From: Pseudopedobacter alpinus | Lineage (GTDB): Bacteria; Bacteroidota; Bacteroidia; Sphingobacteriales; Sphingobacteriaceae | DNA: 64,000 nt | Assembly: GCF_042684645.1 (NCBI RefSeq) | Contig: NZ_JBHULV010000011.1 | Coordinates: 1-64,000 of the forward strand | Direction: 5' to 3' | Shown here: in pieces, positions 55,160 through 62,901 of the stretch | How positions within the stretch are numbered: the stretch's first letter is position 1 | Layout: each line of letters starts with the position of its first letter | Translations under genes and position numbers: made by a program | Notes under the pieces: model-generated | Told to the model about the DNA's origin: nothing | The model's database searches: none | What the model saw: the letters and a program-made list of their open reading frames with translations, nothing else

Positions 55160-56734
55160 TTACTCAACAGAAGTTATATCTACGTCTAATTTATAAGATT
55201 TACTTACAACAATTTCATTGATTTTCTTCTTTGCTACAATTGCAGGAAAAATACTTTGTTCATCATAACTAATTTCATCGTATTCGAACGGTAATATTAT
55301 ATCTCCTTTAAGATTAAATAAACCGTATTTATCGTTTTTGTTTGCTTTAATTAAGTTGTTTTTAAAGTCTTCTAAATACTTAAATTCTGGAGAAATTAAT
55401 ATTTTCCCATTTATAGAAACCAGCCCAGCTTTATCATCTTTAGATATAATGAAAATTTTATCACGGTCGCTAAATTTATTAATACTTGAAAATTCTGGCT
55501 TAAGCATCCACTCGCCATTAGCGTTTACTAAACCAAGTTTATCATTAATGGTAACCTTATAATAAATATTAGGAGCGTATGATATTTGGTCTATTCTACT
55601 ATAAAGCGTATCTAATAATATTTTACCATTAGCATTCATTAAACCATAACGATCTTCTTTTCTGAAAATATAATTCTCTTCGGGATGGTGGATGTAATTA
55701 ATTTCTTGATAAATAGGAGGTAATAATAATTTTCCTTCGGAGTTTACAACACCATAGTTATCCCCTAACCTTACTCTGGCTGTTGGTATAGCGTCAGTTT
55801 GATGAAAATCTATAAAATCAAATTCAGGTTTTAAAACATATAAACCTTTTTTGTTTATCATTCCCATTTTACAAAAGGTAATGATATATTCGCTATTAAT
55901 GCTATCTAAAGTGGCTACATAATTATATTGAGGATTCAGATCTAATTTATAATAATTTTTCTTTCCGTCTTCATAAGTTGAAAAGCTTGCCTTTTGTCTT
56001 TTAGTTTCAACAGGAATAGTTACTAATGCCAAACCATTTGAATTGAATGGTTTGGCATCTAAAAACTTATTTGGTATAATTATTTCTCCGTAAGAGTTAG
56101 TATAACCAACTTTTTGATCTTTCAAAAAGATAAAAAGCCCATCTCCGGCATACGTTAAAAAATTAATATTTGGATCACCAATTCGCTTTCCTTCAGTATT
56201 AATTAAACTACTTTTCCAGTTTCCAACAGAATCCATGTCAGCCACAACACTTGCTCCATTATTAAAAATTTCAGCATAGTAGTAGCTTACTCCCTCGTTT
56301 ATGCGTTTACCTTTATTATCAATAAAATGGTATTTATAAGTTGGCCCCATTGGATAAAGCTGACTCTTAGAAAAATTTTCATTTAAGAGAAATTGATCTC
56401 CTAGACTATTATCTGTCGTTTTTTCAGTACGAAAGTGCCACGATGCGACCTTAGCCAAACCATTAGAAAATGGTTCTATTTCTAATGGGGAGAAAGGAAA
56501 AACGACCTCCCCATCTAATGTAAATATTCCCCAAGCTTGTTCTGGGTATCTATATACAACCATCACACTATCTTCCAAACTTTTATTAACCATTACAGAG
56601 TCAAACTGCGCCTCACAAATTACTTTATCCTTAATTTTCAAACCATATTTACCATTTTCTTTAAATAAGGTTTGAGCTTTGCTAGATAATGAGAAGCAAA
56701 TAATTAGTATGATAATAAGATTTTTCATATTCAT
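55160..56734 (-). CDS. Secreted WG-repeat protein
   Basis: The 524-residue product has a Sec signal (LIIILIICFSLSSKAQ) and is built of WG/KWG beta-repeats: GKYGLKIKDKVICEAQFDSV, WGIFTLDGEVVFPF, KVGYTNSYGEIIIPNKF, NYGVVNSEGKLLLPPIYQEI, RYGLMNANGKILLDTLYS, KAGLVSINGKILISPEFKYL and KYGLFNLKGDIILPFEYDEI. Such proteins are common and exported in Bacteroidota; no molecular role is established. It is the only minus-strand gene in this accessory cluster and is divergent from the lipoprotein gene at 56840. Confidence 0.9.
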   Translation of the reverse strand: MNMKNLIIILIICFSLSSKAQTLFKENGKYGLKIKDKVICEAQFDSVMVNKSLEDSVMVVYRYPEQAWGIFTLDGEVVFPFSPLEIEPFSNGLAKVASWHFRTEKTTDNSLGDQFLLNENFSKSQLYPMGPTYKYHFIDNKGKRINEGVSYYYAEIFNNGASVVADMDSVGNWKSSLINTEGKRIGDPNINFLTYAGDGLFIFLKDQKVGYTNSYGEIIIPNKFLDAKPFNSNGLALVTIPVETKRQKASFSTYEDGKKNYYKLDLNPQYNYVATLDSINSEYIITFCKMGMINKKGLYVLKPEFDFIDFHQTDAIPTARVRLGDNYGVVNSEGKLLLPPIYQEINYIHHPEENYIFRKEDRYGLMNANGKILLDTLYSRIDQISYAPNIYYKVTINDKLGLVNANGEWMLKPEFSSINKFSDRDKIFIISKDDKAGLVSINGKILISPEFKYLEDFKNNLIKANKNDKYGLFNLKGDIILPFEYDEISYDEQSIFPAIVAKKKINEIVVSKSYKLDVDITSVE

Positions 56735-56773
56735 ATTAAAACTCTAAATTTCTAATATTATAAGCTATAAACA

Positions 56774-56822
56774 AATACCCAATTGTGGGTATTGTTGATC
56801 ATTTGAAGGATTAATATTTTTG
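56774..56822 (+). promoter_or_regulatory. Shared dyad-promoter, copy 2
   Basis: AATACCC-AATTGT-GGGTATT (56774-56793) is a perfect 7-6-7 inverted repeat. After exactly 21 nt comes TATTTTTG (56815-56822), a TAnnTTTG match, 17 bp before the start of the lipoprotein gene. No similar -7 box is placed on the minus-strand side, so the site appears to serve the rightward gene. Confidence 0.75.
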
Positions 56823-56839
56823 AGAAATATTATCATAAA

Positions 56840-57268
56840 ATGAAAGTTTACATAATCAAAGCAATTTCGATATTTATTATGATATCAATTTTTTGTGGGT
56901 GCTCAAGAGACGCTGAAACTGCCGCAAAGGCTAGAGATGCAGACCCCAATATCATTAACGGTTCTTGGAAAGAACAGTCTACAGGTTTAGTAATAAGCAT
57001 TATATATCATAAAGAAAATAACTATGGAGCAGCTTTCGTAAGTGAAACTGGTACTGCATTTCCTCCTTCTGCAAAACGTGGAAGATGTATTGATAATGTG
57101 CGCTTTATTCGAGGTTTATATTGGGAGGGTGATTCTTACAAGTATTTTCCCGCTGGTACAGGAGGATCTACTACTAATGTATGGAAATCCCCATCAATTG
57201 TTGGATTTGCGATGCGATCTGGTGGAAACGAGTTTGTTATGGGAACTAAAACCTATCGTAAATTATAG
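56840..57268 (+). CDS. Small lipoprotein of unknown function
   Basis: The 142-residue product has a lipoprotein signal (ISIFCGC, Cys22) and a small beta-rich domain with paired Trp and Gly motifs (IINGSWKEQSTGLVISIIYH, RFIRGLYWEGDSYKYFPAGT). I do not recognise the family. Its promoter carries the shared dyad. No operon partner follows; the next gene is 412 bp away and unlike it in composition. Confidence 0.75.
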   Translation: MKVYIIKAISIFIMISIFCGCSRDAETAAKARDADPNIINGSWKEQSTGLVISIIYHKENNYGAAFVSETGTAFPPSAKRGRCIDNVRFIRGLYWEGDSYKYFPAGTGGSTTNVWKSPSIVGFAMRSGGNEFVMGTKTYRKL

Positions 57269-57680
57269 TTTAATTGATTATTGTTCTTTCAACTGATAAA
57301 CAATATTTTAAAGAAAGCAAAGCTACGCCAAATAATTATTTTCTATATACAACCTTTTCGACCAATCTTTTTTCTTGAACATTTCCAGATTTGTTTTCAA
57401 ATCGCAAATCAACTGATATAGCAATTTACTATTATTTAAAAGGCGTCTTCTTTAAAATATGAAAATAAAAAAAGCAGGATGTTTTCACCACCTGCTATAA
57501 AAGTTATTTGAAATCCTTGCTATTCTTACTCTCATATTTTATTTTGACCTTTACTAATAATTGCCTTGCAAAAGTCTTATTTTGATATATTTTGTTATAA
57601 CCGTTTTGTGCATTAATTCTAAAATAGTATAAAAATCCTTACACTCATATTTCACAAGTCAATTACTATTAAAGTGTAAC
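57269..57680. other. Intergenic region with an orphan leftward terminator
   Basis: No gene is visible. At 57460-57496 a hairpin (AGCAGG 57473-57478 with CCTGCT 57491-57496) is followed on the minus strand by TTTTTTATTTTC, a good terminator for a leftward gene, but no such gene remains to its right. This may mark deleted DNA. Confidence 0.55.
57460..57496 (-). terminator. Orphan leftward terminator
   Basis: The 6-bp GC-rich stem is extended by imperfect inner pairing and has a minus-strand T-run. No minus-strand gene lies upstream of it within the next several kilobases. Confidence 0.5.
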
Positions 57681-58274
57681 ATGTTGGATTATATTTCTTT
57701 ATTGTTATTGGGTTTAGTATCCCTTGTCAGTATTTTCATTGCATGGTTCAATAAGCAAGAATCAAACCCCACTCCCCATGAAACATTAAGAGACATTATG
57801 CCGAAAAAAAACTTAAGCGAACTTCTGGAAGCAAAAAAGCTTGAAAAGCAGCATGAACGTACTCAGCAAGCCAAAAACATATTAGATGATTCTGGTGAAA
57901 GCTTTACAAGTATCATCCCTGTTCCGGCGGACGTTGAGCTGATTGAAAAAATGGATAGGTTGCTTATTAAAGGCTCTGTTAAAAGCCTCAGCCTAATATG
58001 CGACTACTTTGCACTAATGGAGCAGCTTCCCGAAGAATACTGTATGCTGATGGGCCAATGGGAATTTTCTGTGCTTGAAGGTGCGGCAGCAAGCAGTCTC
58101 ATGACGCGGACAGTGACAATGCCCCGTGATTATTGGCTTTTTATGAGCTGCAAGCTACGCGACAGCATTTTGGGCTATGATGTTCATCCTTATAATTACG
58201 TGTATGAGCCATTAACTTTTAAACAGGTATTGGAATACGGCATAGCAGTGGAGGCAACTGACTATATCAAGTGA
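57681..58274 (+). CDS. Membrane-anchored protein of unknown function, foreign composition
   Basis: The 197-residue product has one N-terminal membrane helix (about 3-22) and a charged stretch (NLSELLEAKKLEKQHERTQQ), followed by a helical domain with conserved-looking Trp/Cys/Tyr residues (MLMGQWEFSVLEGAAASS, MPRDYWLFMSCKLRDS). I do not recognise it. The 3' half is visibly richer in G and C than its neighbours (for example GTTCCGGCGGACGTTGAGC and GACGCGGACAGTGACAATGC), which suggests acquisition from another source. It has no signal peptide cleavage site, unlike most genes around it. Confidence 0.7.
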   Translation: MLDYISLLLLGLVSLVSIFIAWFNKQESNPTPHETLRDIMPKKNLSELLEAKKLEKQHERTQQAKNILDDSGESFTSIIPVPADVELIEKMDRLLIKGSVKSLSLICDYFALMEQLPEEYCMLMGQWEFSVLEGAAASSLMTRTVTMPRDYWLFMSCKLRDSILGYDVHPYNYVYEPLTFKQVLEYGIAVEATDYIK

Positions 58275-58326
58275 CACAGATTGTCCGTACTTAATGAATT
58301 CACTTGTCTGATAAATAAAATTAAAA

Positions 58327-58375
58327 AATACCTGACATTGGGTATATAATAATATATTAACTTATTTTATTTTAG
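58327..58375 (+). promoter_or_regulatory. Shared dyad-promoter, copy 3
   Basis: AATACCT-GACATT-GGGTATA (58327-58346) is followed after exactly 21 nt by TATTTTAG (58368-58375), one base from TAnnTTTG. The gene start at ATG 58400 lies 24 bp further. The -7 box runs up to the alternative TTG start at 58376, so that start is unlikely to be used. Confidence 0.6.
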
Positions 58376-58399
58376 TTGTTTGATTTAGAGCCAATAATA

Positions 58400-58924
58400 A
58401 TGAAAAGACTCATTCCATTTTTATTTCTCCTTTTATGTAGTATTACCACCAACGCTCAAACAACCAGGCCAACTAAAGAACAGACTATTGAATATATAAA
58501 ATCTTTTTTTAGTGACCATGAAGTCATTTTTTATTGGGACTCTCAAAAAGAGTTTATCAAAGAGGCAGATAATTACATCTTCAAAGCCTCAGGCAATCAA
58601 TTAGAAATTTCCTGGGACAGCTACGGCTTCTATTCTAGTGAAAAGGAAAAAAGGGAAGTCTATGTGTTTAATATTAGTGATATTGAGTTTATAGAATTTG
58701 TTAAAAACAACGCAAATGATGTCGGTTGTGTTTATTATTTGGCTTTTCATACTCAAAACAAGAAACAGCTGATCAAAAGAGGAGATAATTATGTATCTAA
58801 AATGAACCTCCAACTCTTTAGAACCCTAAATTGTGACATTGATTTGAGCGAACTTAAAATTTCAAAAGCTTTTAATCATTTACGTAAACTTAGCGGTGCA
58901 CCTGAGCCAATAGAATTTAATTAA
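58400..58924 (+). CDS. Small secreted protein, paralogue 1 of three
   Basis: From ATG 58400 the product has 174 residues with a Sec signal (PFLFLLLCSITTNAQ). The mature part begins RPTKEQTIEYIKSFF and ends AFNHLRKLSGAPEPIEFN. The two following genes share this start motif, and the second also shares the end. The body is predicted beta-rich (NQLEISWDSYGFY, FNISDIEFIEFV). No named family. It is first in a rightward unit: 3 bp to paralogue 2, then short gaps on to 61014. Confidence 0.75.
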   Translation: MKRLIPFLFLLLCSITTNAQTTRPTKEQTIEYIKSFFSDHEVIFYWDSQKEFIKEADNYIFKASGNQLEISWDSYGFYSSEKEKREVYVFNISDIEFIEFVKNNANDVGCVYYLAFHTQNKKQLIKRGDNYVSKMNLQLFRTLNCDIDLSELKISKAFNHLRKLSGAPEPIEFN

Positions 58925-58927
58925 CTT

Positions 58928-59470
58928 ATGAAAATAATCAGCATACTATTATTTATGATTATCAGTTTGAGCATAAAAGCCCAAAAAACTGTCCCAAATA
59001 AAGAACAGACAATTACGTTTATTAAAAGCCATTTTGAGGGAGAAAGTTTTTCTCGCAGTAATCAAAACGGTTTTAGGAACAACGAGACTAATTTTAAAGT
59101 CCAATTTGAAAACAGCATTTTAACTTTTTACTATGAAAAAGACTACAAATGGACTTCTTATAGCCCTTGGAAAAAAGATAAAGAAAAGTACGTCATCGAC
59201 TTTGCAGATATTGAGTCAATTTCATCTTATATCCGCGGCAAGGAGGATTCTTATATTGTTTATCTGTTATTAAAGGCAGCACCTGGTAAATATTTTGAAG
59301 AATACACTGGTAACTTTTAAAGTCCAAAAAAAGTTAAAGAAGTATATATCCCGGTAAATAACTCTTCATGTGGTGATTGTGAATATTGGTTACCCAGTAA
59401 AAAAATTGAGCAAGCCTTCAACCATTTGCGGAAATTATGTGGAGCCCCTGAGCCTATAAAGTTTGATTAA
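58928..59470 (+). pseudogene. Paralogue 2 with in-frame stop codon
   Basis: An open frame of 130 codons ends at TAA 59318-59320, but the same frame continues for 49 codons to TAA 59468-59470. The continuation reads SPKKVKEVYIPVNNSSCGDC and then KIEQAFNHLRKLCGAPEPIK, matching the C terminus of paralogue 1 (AFNHLRKLSGAPEPIEFN). Full length would be 180 codons, against 174 and 173 for the flanking paralogues. So a single nonsense change splits the gene; recoding or a sequencing error are alternatives. Signal peptide (ISLSIKAQ) is intact, so a truncated product could still be exported. Confidence 0.8.
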
Positions 59471-59487
59471 ATTTAAAAGTAACAACT

Positions 59488-60009
59488 ATGACAAAAACTA
59501 TTAGGAACTTATTAATTGTTATGCTAATATTAACATGTATTAATAGTCTAGCGCAGCAGAAACCCAGTAAAGAAGAAACTGTAGCGTTTTTAAATAGGAC
59601 TTTGCAAGAAGTCATCGGGCTTCGCTTACCGTTTGCTGGGGGCACTTGTTCGGGAGCAACTTTTAATTTAAGTGAACTTGTTATTGAAAGCGCAGGAATG
59701 ATAGGCGATACCAGATTCTTTGACATTTCACAAAAATATTGGAACATCCGTTGGGATTTGTTTAAAGAAATGGAATTTAAAACGGGTGATAACCAAGCCT
59801 CTTATTATCACATCCGTTTTAGCAACAATCTCAATTATTCCCGTAAAATGTTTAATAAAAAATCCGGAGACAATGACGAAATAACTGAAAATTCACAGTC
59901 AAACATCCTTTTATTTACTCCACTTAGTAAAGCAGAAAGTGTTAAAAAAGCAGTTTACCGCTTGGTAGAAATTGCCAAAGAAGAAAATAAAGACCCGTTT
60001 TTGAATTAA
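59488..60009 (+). CDS. Small secreted protein, paralogue 3 of three
   Basis: The 173-residue product has a Sec signal (LIVMLILTCINSLAQ), then QKPSKEETVAFLNRTLQEVI, which aligns with the EQTI-FIKS motif of the previous two genes. The C-terminal helix (ESVKKAVYRLVEIAKEE) corresponds to AFNHLRKL. It is the most divergent of the three and has a Cys/Gly patch (PFAGGTCSGATFN) of its own. Gap to the next gene is 6 bp. Function unknown. Confidence 0.75.
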   Translation: MTKTIRNLLIVMLILTCINSLAQQKPSKEETVAFLNRTLQEVIGLRLPFAGGTCSGATFNLSELVIESAGMIGDTRFFDISQKYWNIRWDLFKEMEFKTGDNQASYYHIRFSNNLNYSRKMFNKKSGDNDEITENSQSNILLFTPLSKAESVKKAVYRLVEIAKEENKDPFLN

Positions 60010-60015
60010 TTCAAG

Positions 60016-61014
60016 ATGAAAAAAATAATACTATTAACATTCTGTTTGGTTTGTACTTTAAGTATTTTAAAAGCACAAACTCTTAACAATAAACCAAGAT
60101 ATTTAAAATATGCTACCTTGGTCAGTCCTGTTGATATCACTAAGTATTATGGTGAGCAAGGATTAATTGGTGGTAACAAAGCAACAATTTCTTTAATAAA
60201 GGATACTGTTATAGTCAAGGAAGATGGTAAAGTTGAAACAGTTGAAGTTAGAAAAATATTAACAGATACTATTTTAATTAGAAGCATTTTAATTGAAAAA
60301 AATTACGCTTTTGATGTGATTGAGCAAATTGGCTCATATAGCATGATTAAATTTTGGGACTTAAGCAATTCAAATGCAAAGAGCCTTCTCGAAAGAATGA
60401 ATAGTAATAAGGCAAATTCCAGAAAAAATTTCAAAGAGCTTAAAACAGATGAAAATCCAAAAATATTAAATATTAATGGCCTCATGGCCATAACTTCGAG
60501 TGACACTATTGACCTCTCAAAAAGCTATTATTTAGTTCCAACAAAAACTCTATTAAACAATTCAATAGAATTTGATAATAAAAGTGGTTTATGGAATATT
60601 GGTTTATTAGTTATGCCTATAAAACTTCGCCCTTTTGCTACAGAGAAAGGGCAATTTGATTTTGCCAGCGGCATTTCAGTGGGCCCAACATTTTCTTGGA
60701 CTGTTCATCACAATTGGAAAACCAATTTTACCCATAATTTTTTAGCTTATATAGGTTTGAGCAGCTATACCGCCGATGAGAGTAAGATTAAGGTGCAAAG
60801 AGACGATTATAAATTATCTATGTTTTCGCCAGCAGTTGGGTGGATGTGGGAAAAAAATAATGTACAACTAAGTTTCTTAGTGGGTGTAGATTTTCCTGGA
60901 GGATCTATACAGCAAAATTGGGTGTACAGAAACCAACCCTGGTTTGGCATAGGGTTAGGTATCAGTTTATTTAAAATAAATTCTGATGAAACAAATACAG
61001 CAGGTAAAAATTAA
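60016..61014 (+). CDS. Exported protein with outer-membrane barrel-like C terminus
   Basis: The 332-residue product has a Sec signal (CLVCTLSILKAQ). The N-terminal half (about 22-190) is unrecognised. The second half has alternating hydrophobic, aromatic-rich strands (GLLVMPIKLRPFAT, FDFASGISVGPTFSWTVHHN, FLAYIGLSSYTA, SMFSPAVGWMWEKNNVQLSF, WFGIGLGISLF), as in small outer-membrane beta-barrels. It is closely linked (6 bp) to the paralogue trio and may be its membrane partner. That link is inference. Confidence 0.7.
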   Translation: MKKIILLTFCLVCTLSILKAQTLNNKPRYLKYATLVSPVDITKYYGEQGLIGGNKATISLIKDTVIVKEDGKVETVEVRKILTDTILIRSILIEKNYAFDVIEQIGSYSMIKFWDLSNSNAKSLLERMNSNKANSRKNFKELKTDENPKILNINGLMAITSSDTIDLSKSYYLVPTKTLLNNSIEFDNKSGLWNIGLLVMPIKLRPFATEKGQFDFASGISVGPTFSWTVHHNWKTNFTHNFLAYIGLSSYTADESKIKVQRDDYKLSMFSPAVGWMWEKNNVQLSFLVGVDFPGGSIQQNWVYRNQPWFGIGLGISLFKINSDETNTAGKN

Positions 61015-61093
61015 TCTATGTTAATTCTTCACAATTACCATTTGAAAGAAACTTAAAGAGATAAAAAGCGGTTAAAAAGTAAAAACAATAAAA

Positions 61094-61558
61094 ATGAAAA
61101 ATAAATATTCTACAATCTTATTAGCGATTTTTTCGATAGGAATATCGCTTAGCTTCGTTCCAAAAAGCCAGAAAGTAAGTCCTTTATTAATGGTTGGCAT
61201 AGCTTATAAAGGGAAAAAGTGTGATAATGTAACGTTTAGTGAAGGGGTTGGCTATAAATTTATCAACTCTTGCTATGGTGGAGACTATACAGAAATACAA
61301 GATGGAATAGAATCCACCCTAAATACTTGGTATGGAGTGGATAAAAGTAACATGTCATTCAGTTCTTCCAGTAAATCTAATGGGGTAATTATTAGTTATT
61401 TCAAAAAAGTTAGTGGATATGCATGTTCGCTAAAAAAATATGCTGTAGGATATGGAAATAATTATTCGGAAGCTTTAGAGAGTGCAATTAAAAGTAAAGA
61501 AATTACCGATAGGGAATCATCGTACAGGATAGAAACATCCTTTTCTTGTAGCAATTAA
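61094..61558 (+). CDS. Small exported protein, copy 2 of a duplicated gene
   Basis: The 154-residue product is about 95% identical to that at 54557 (changes include Lys to Gln, Ala to Val, Asn to Asp and Asn to Ile). The signal peptide and all four mature Cys are kept. The DNA copies share about 490 bp, from the AATAAAAATGAAAAATAAAT start region to ATGCAGNTTTCAATCTTAA after the stop. Upstream of this copy there is no dyad-promoter; it is 79 bp after the barrel-like gene and may be read from dyad-promoter 3. Confidence 0.75.
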   Translation: MKNKYSTILLAIFSIGISLSFVPKSQKVSPLLMVGIAYKGKKCDNVTFSEGVGYKFINSCYGGDYTEIQDGIESTLNTWYGVDKSNMSFSSSSKSNGVIISYFKKVSGYACSLKKYAVGYGNNYSEALESAIKSKEITDRESSYRIETSFSCSN

Positions 61559-61655
61559 AAAATGCAGCTTTCAATCTTAAAGTAAAACAGGCATCCTGAG
61601 AAATATAATATTTTATACAAAACTATCTAACAATATTCCAATAAAATAATTCATA

Positions 61656-62876
61656 ATGGAATTGGTTTTAATATCGGTGAAACATACTATAAAGTATATT
61701 TATTTAACCTTATTTTTTGGTTTTTTAATAACTCCCGATTCAGCTAAAGCTACAGGCATTACCTTTCTTAAAGATGGCCAATGGAGTCTTGCTCTTGCAC
61801 AAGCCAAGGCTCAGAATAAGCCCATTTTTTTGTTTGGGCATACATCATGGTGTGGTTACTGCAAACAAATGGATAAAGAGGTGTTAACAACAGACCAAGC
61901 TGGTAAAGCTTTTAATCCAACCTTTATAAATATAAGCTTGGATATGGAAAAGGGCGATGGATTAGCTTTAAAAGAGAAATATAACATAACCGGATTCCCC
62001 GCATTACTGTATTTCAATGCTAAAGGAGAAGTTCTCCATAAAGTTATTGGTGCCACAGATTATAATGGATTGATAAGTACTGCTAGGGCTGCCGCAGATC
62101 CTTATAGGCAGTTTTATAAATTGAAAAAGCAAGTTTTAGAAGGAACTTTAGACCCCTCGAGATTTAAATATTGGGTGTACAATGCTAGCACAATGAATGA
62201 AGAAGGCCTTGATGATTTGATCACAACCTACCTTGCAAAACAACCTAGCATTGTAAACAATGAAGACCTTTTTGAGATATTTTTTTTTACCAAGGCGCTG
62301 CCCACAGAAGCTCAATTAAAAGAATTATACGAGTACTTAAACAAATCTAGCGTAGAAAGAGTGCTTAAAGAAACAATGAGCGAACAGCTGCTTATTAAAT
62401 TGATAGCTATGGCTTCTAATTTTAGTTCAGATAAGCAATCAAAAGAATTAGATTTCATTGCATTTAAAATATATATTTCAAAATTCCTACCCCAATCTGC
62501 GGAACTGGAAACTCAAAAACAAAAAATCAAATACTATAAAGAAAAATCTGACTATAATAAATTAGTATCAGAGCTGGCAATTATAATCGACAGCCCTAAA
62601 GTTAAACCGAGTGCCAAGGAATTATGCGTTTTGATTGGAGAATACTCAAACGTTCTACGTCATACAGAAAGTCTAGCTTCCTTTATCCAAAAAATAAATG
62701 GTTACGTTTTAAAGCCAGAGGATAAAACAAGGGTCTGTTATAAAACCATGGCTTTGCTTTATCTTTATGATGAACAGGGAAATCAGGAAATGGTGAATAA
62801 ACTAGCTGCCCAAATAATTAATGATAAAAATACACCTGCATATTTGAGAGAAGAGGCTGTTTTTAGAGCAGATTAG
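61656..62876 (+). CDS. Exported thioredoxin-like protein
   Basis: The 406-residue product has an N-terminal membrane/signal segment (about 12-28), then a thioredoxin fold with active site WCGYC (Cys66, Cys69) and the cis-Pro region ITGFPALLYF. A helical C-terminal half (about 150-406; repeated Lys/Leu-rich helices) is unrecognised. It should carry out thiol-disulphide exchange outside the cytoplasm. The nearby four-Cys exported proteins are plausible clients. It is 97 bp after the duplicated gene and 25 bp before the next. Confidence 0.8.
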   Translation: MELVLISVKHTIKYIYLTLFFGFLITPDSAKATGITFLKDGQWSLALAQAKAQNKPIFLFGHTSWCGYCKQMDKEVLTTDQAGKAFNPTFINISLDMEKGDGLALKEKYNITGFPALLYFNAKGEVLHKVIGATDYNGLISTARAAADPYRQFYKLKKQVLEGTLDPSRFKYWVYNASTMNEEGLDDLITTYLAKQPSIVNNEDLFEIFFFTKALPTEAQLKELYEYLNKSSVERVLKETMSEQLLIKLIAMASNFSSDKQSKELDFIAFKIYISKFLPQSAELETQKQKIKYYKEKSDYNKLVSELAIIIDSPKVKPSAKELCVLIGEYSNVLRHTESLASFIQKINGYVLKPEDKTRVCYKTMALLYLYDEQGNQEMVNKLAAQIINDKNTPAYLREEAVFRAD

Positions 62877-62901
62877 ATTTATAAAAACATAATTGAATTA
62901 A

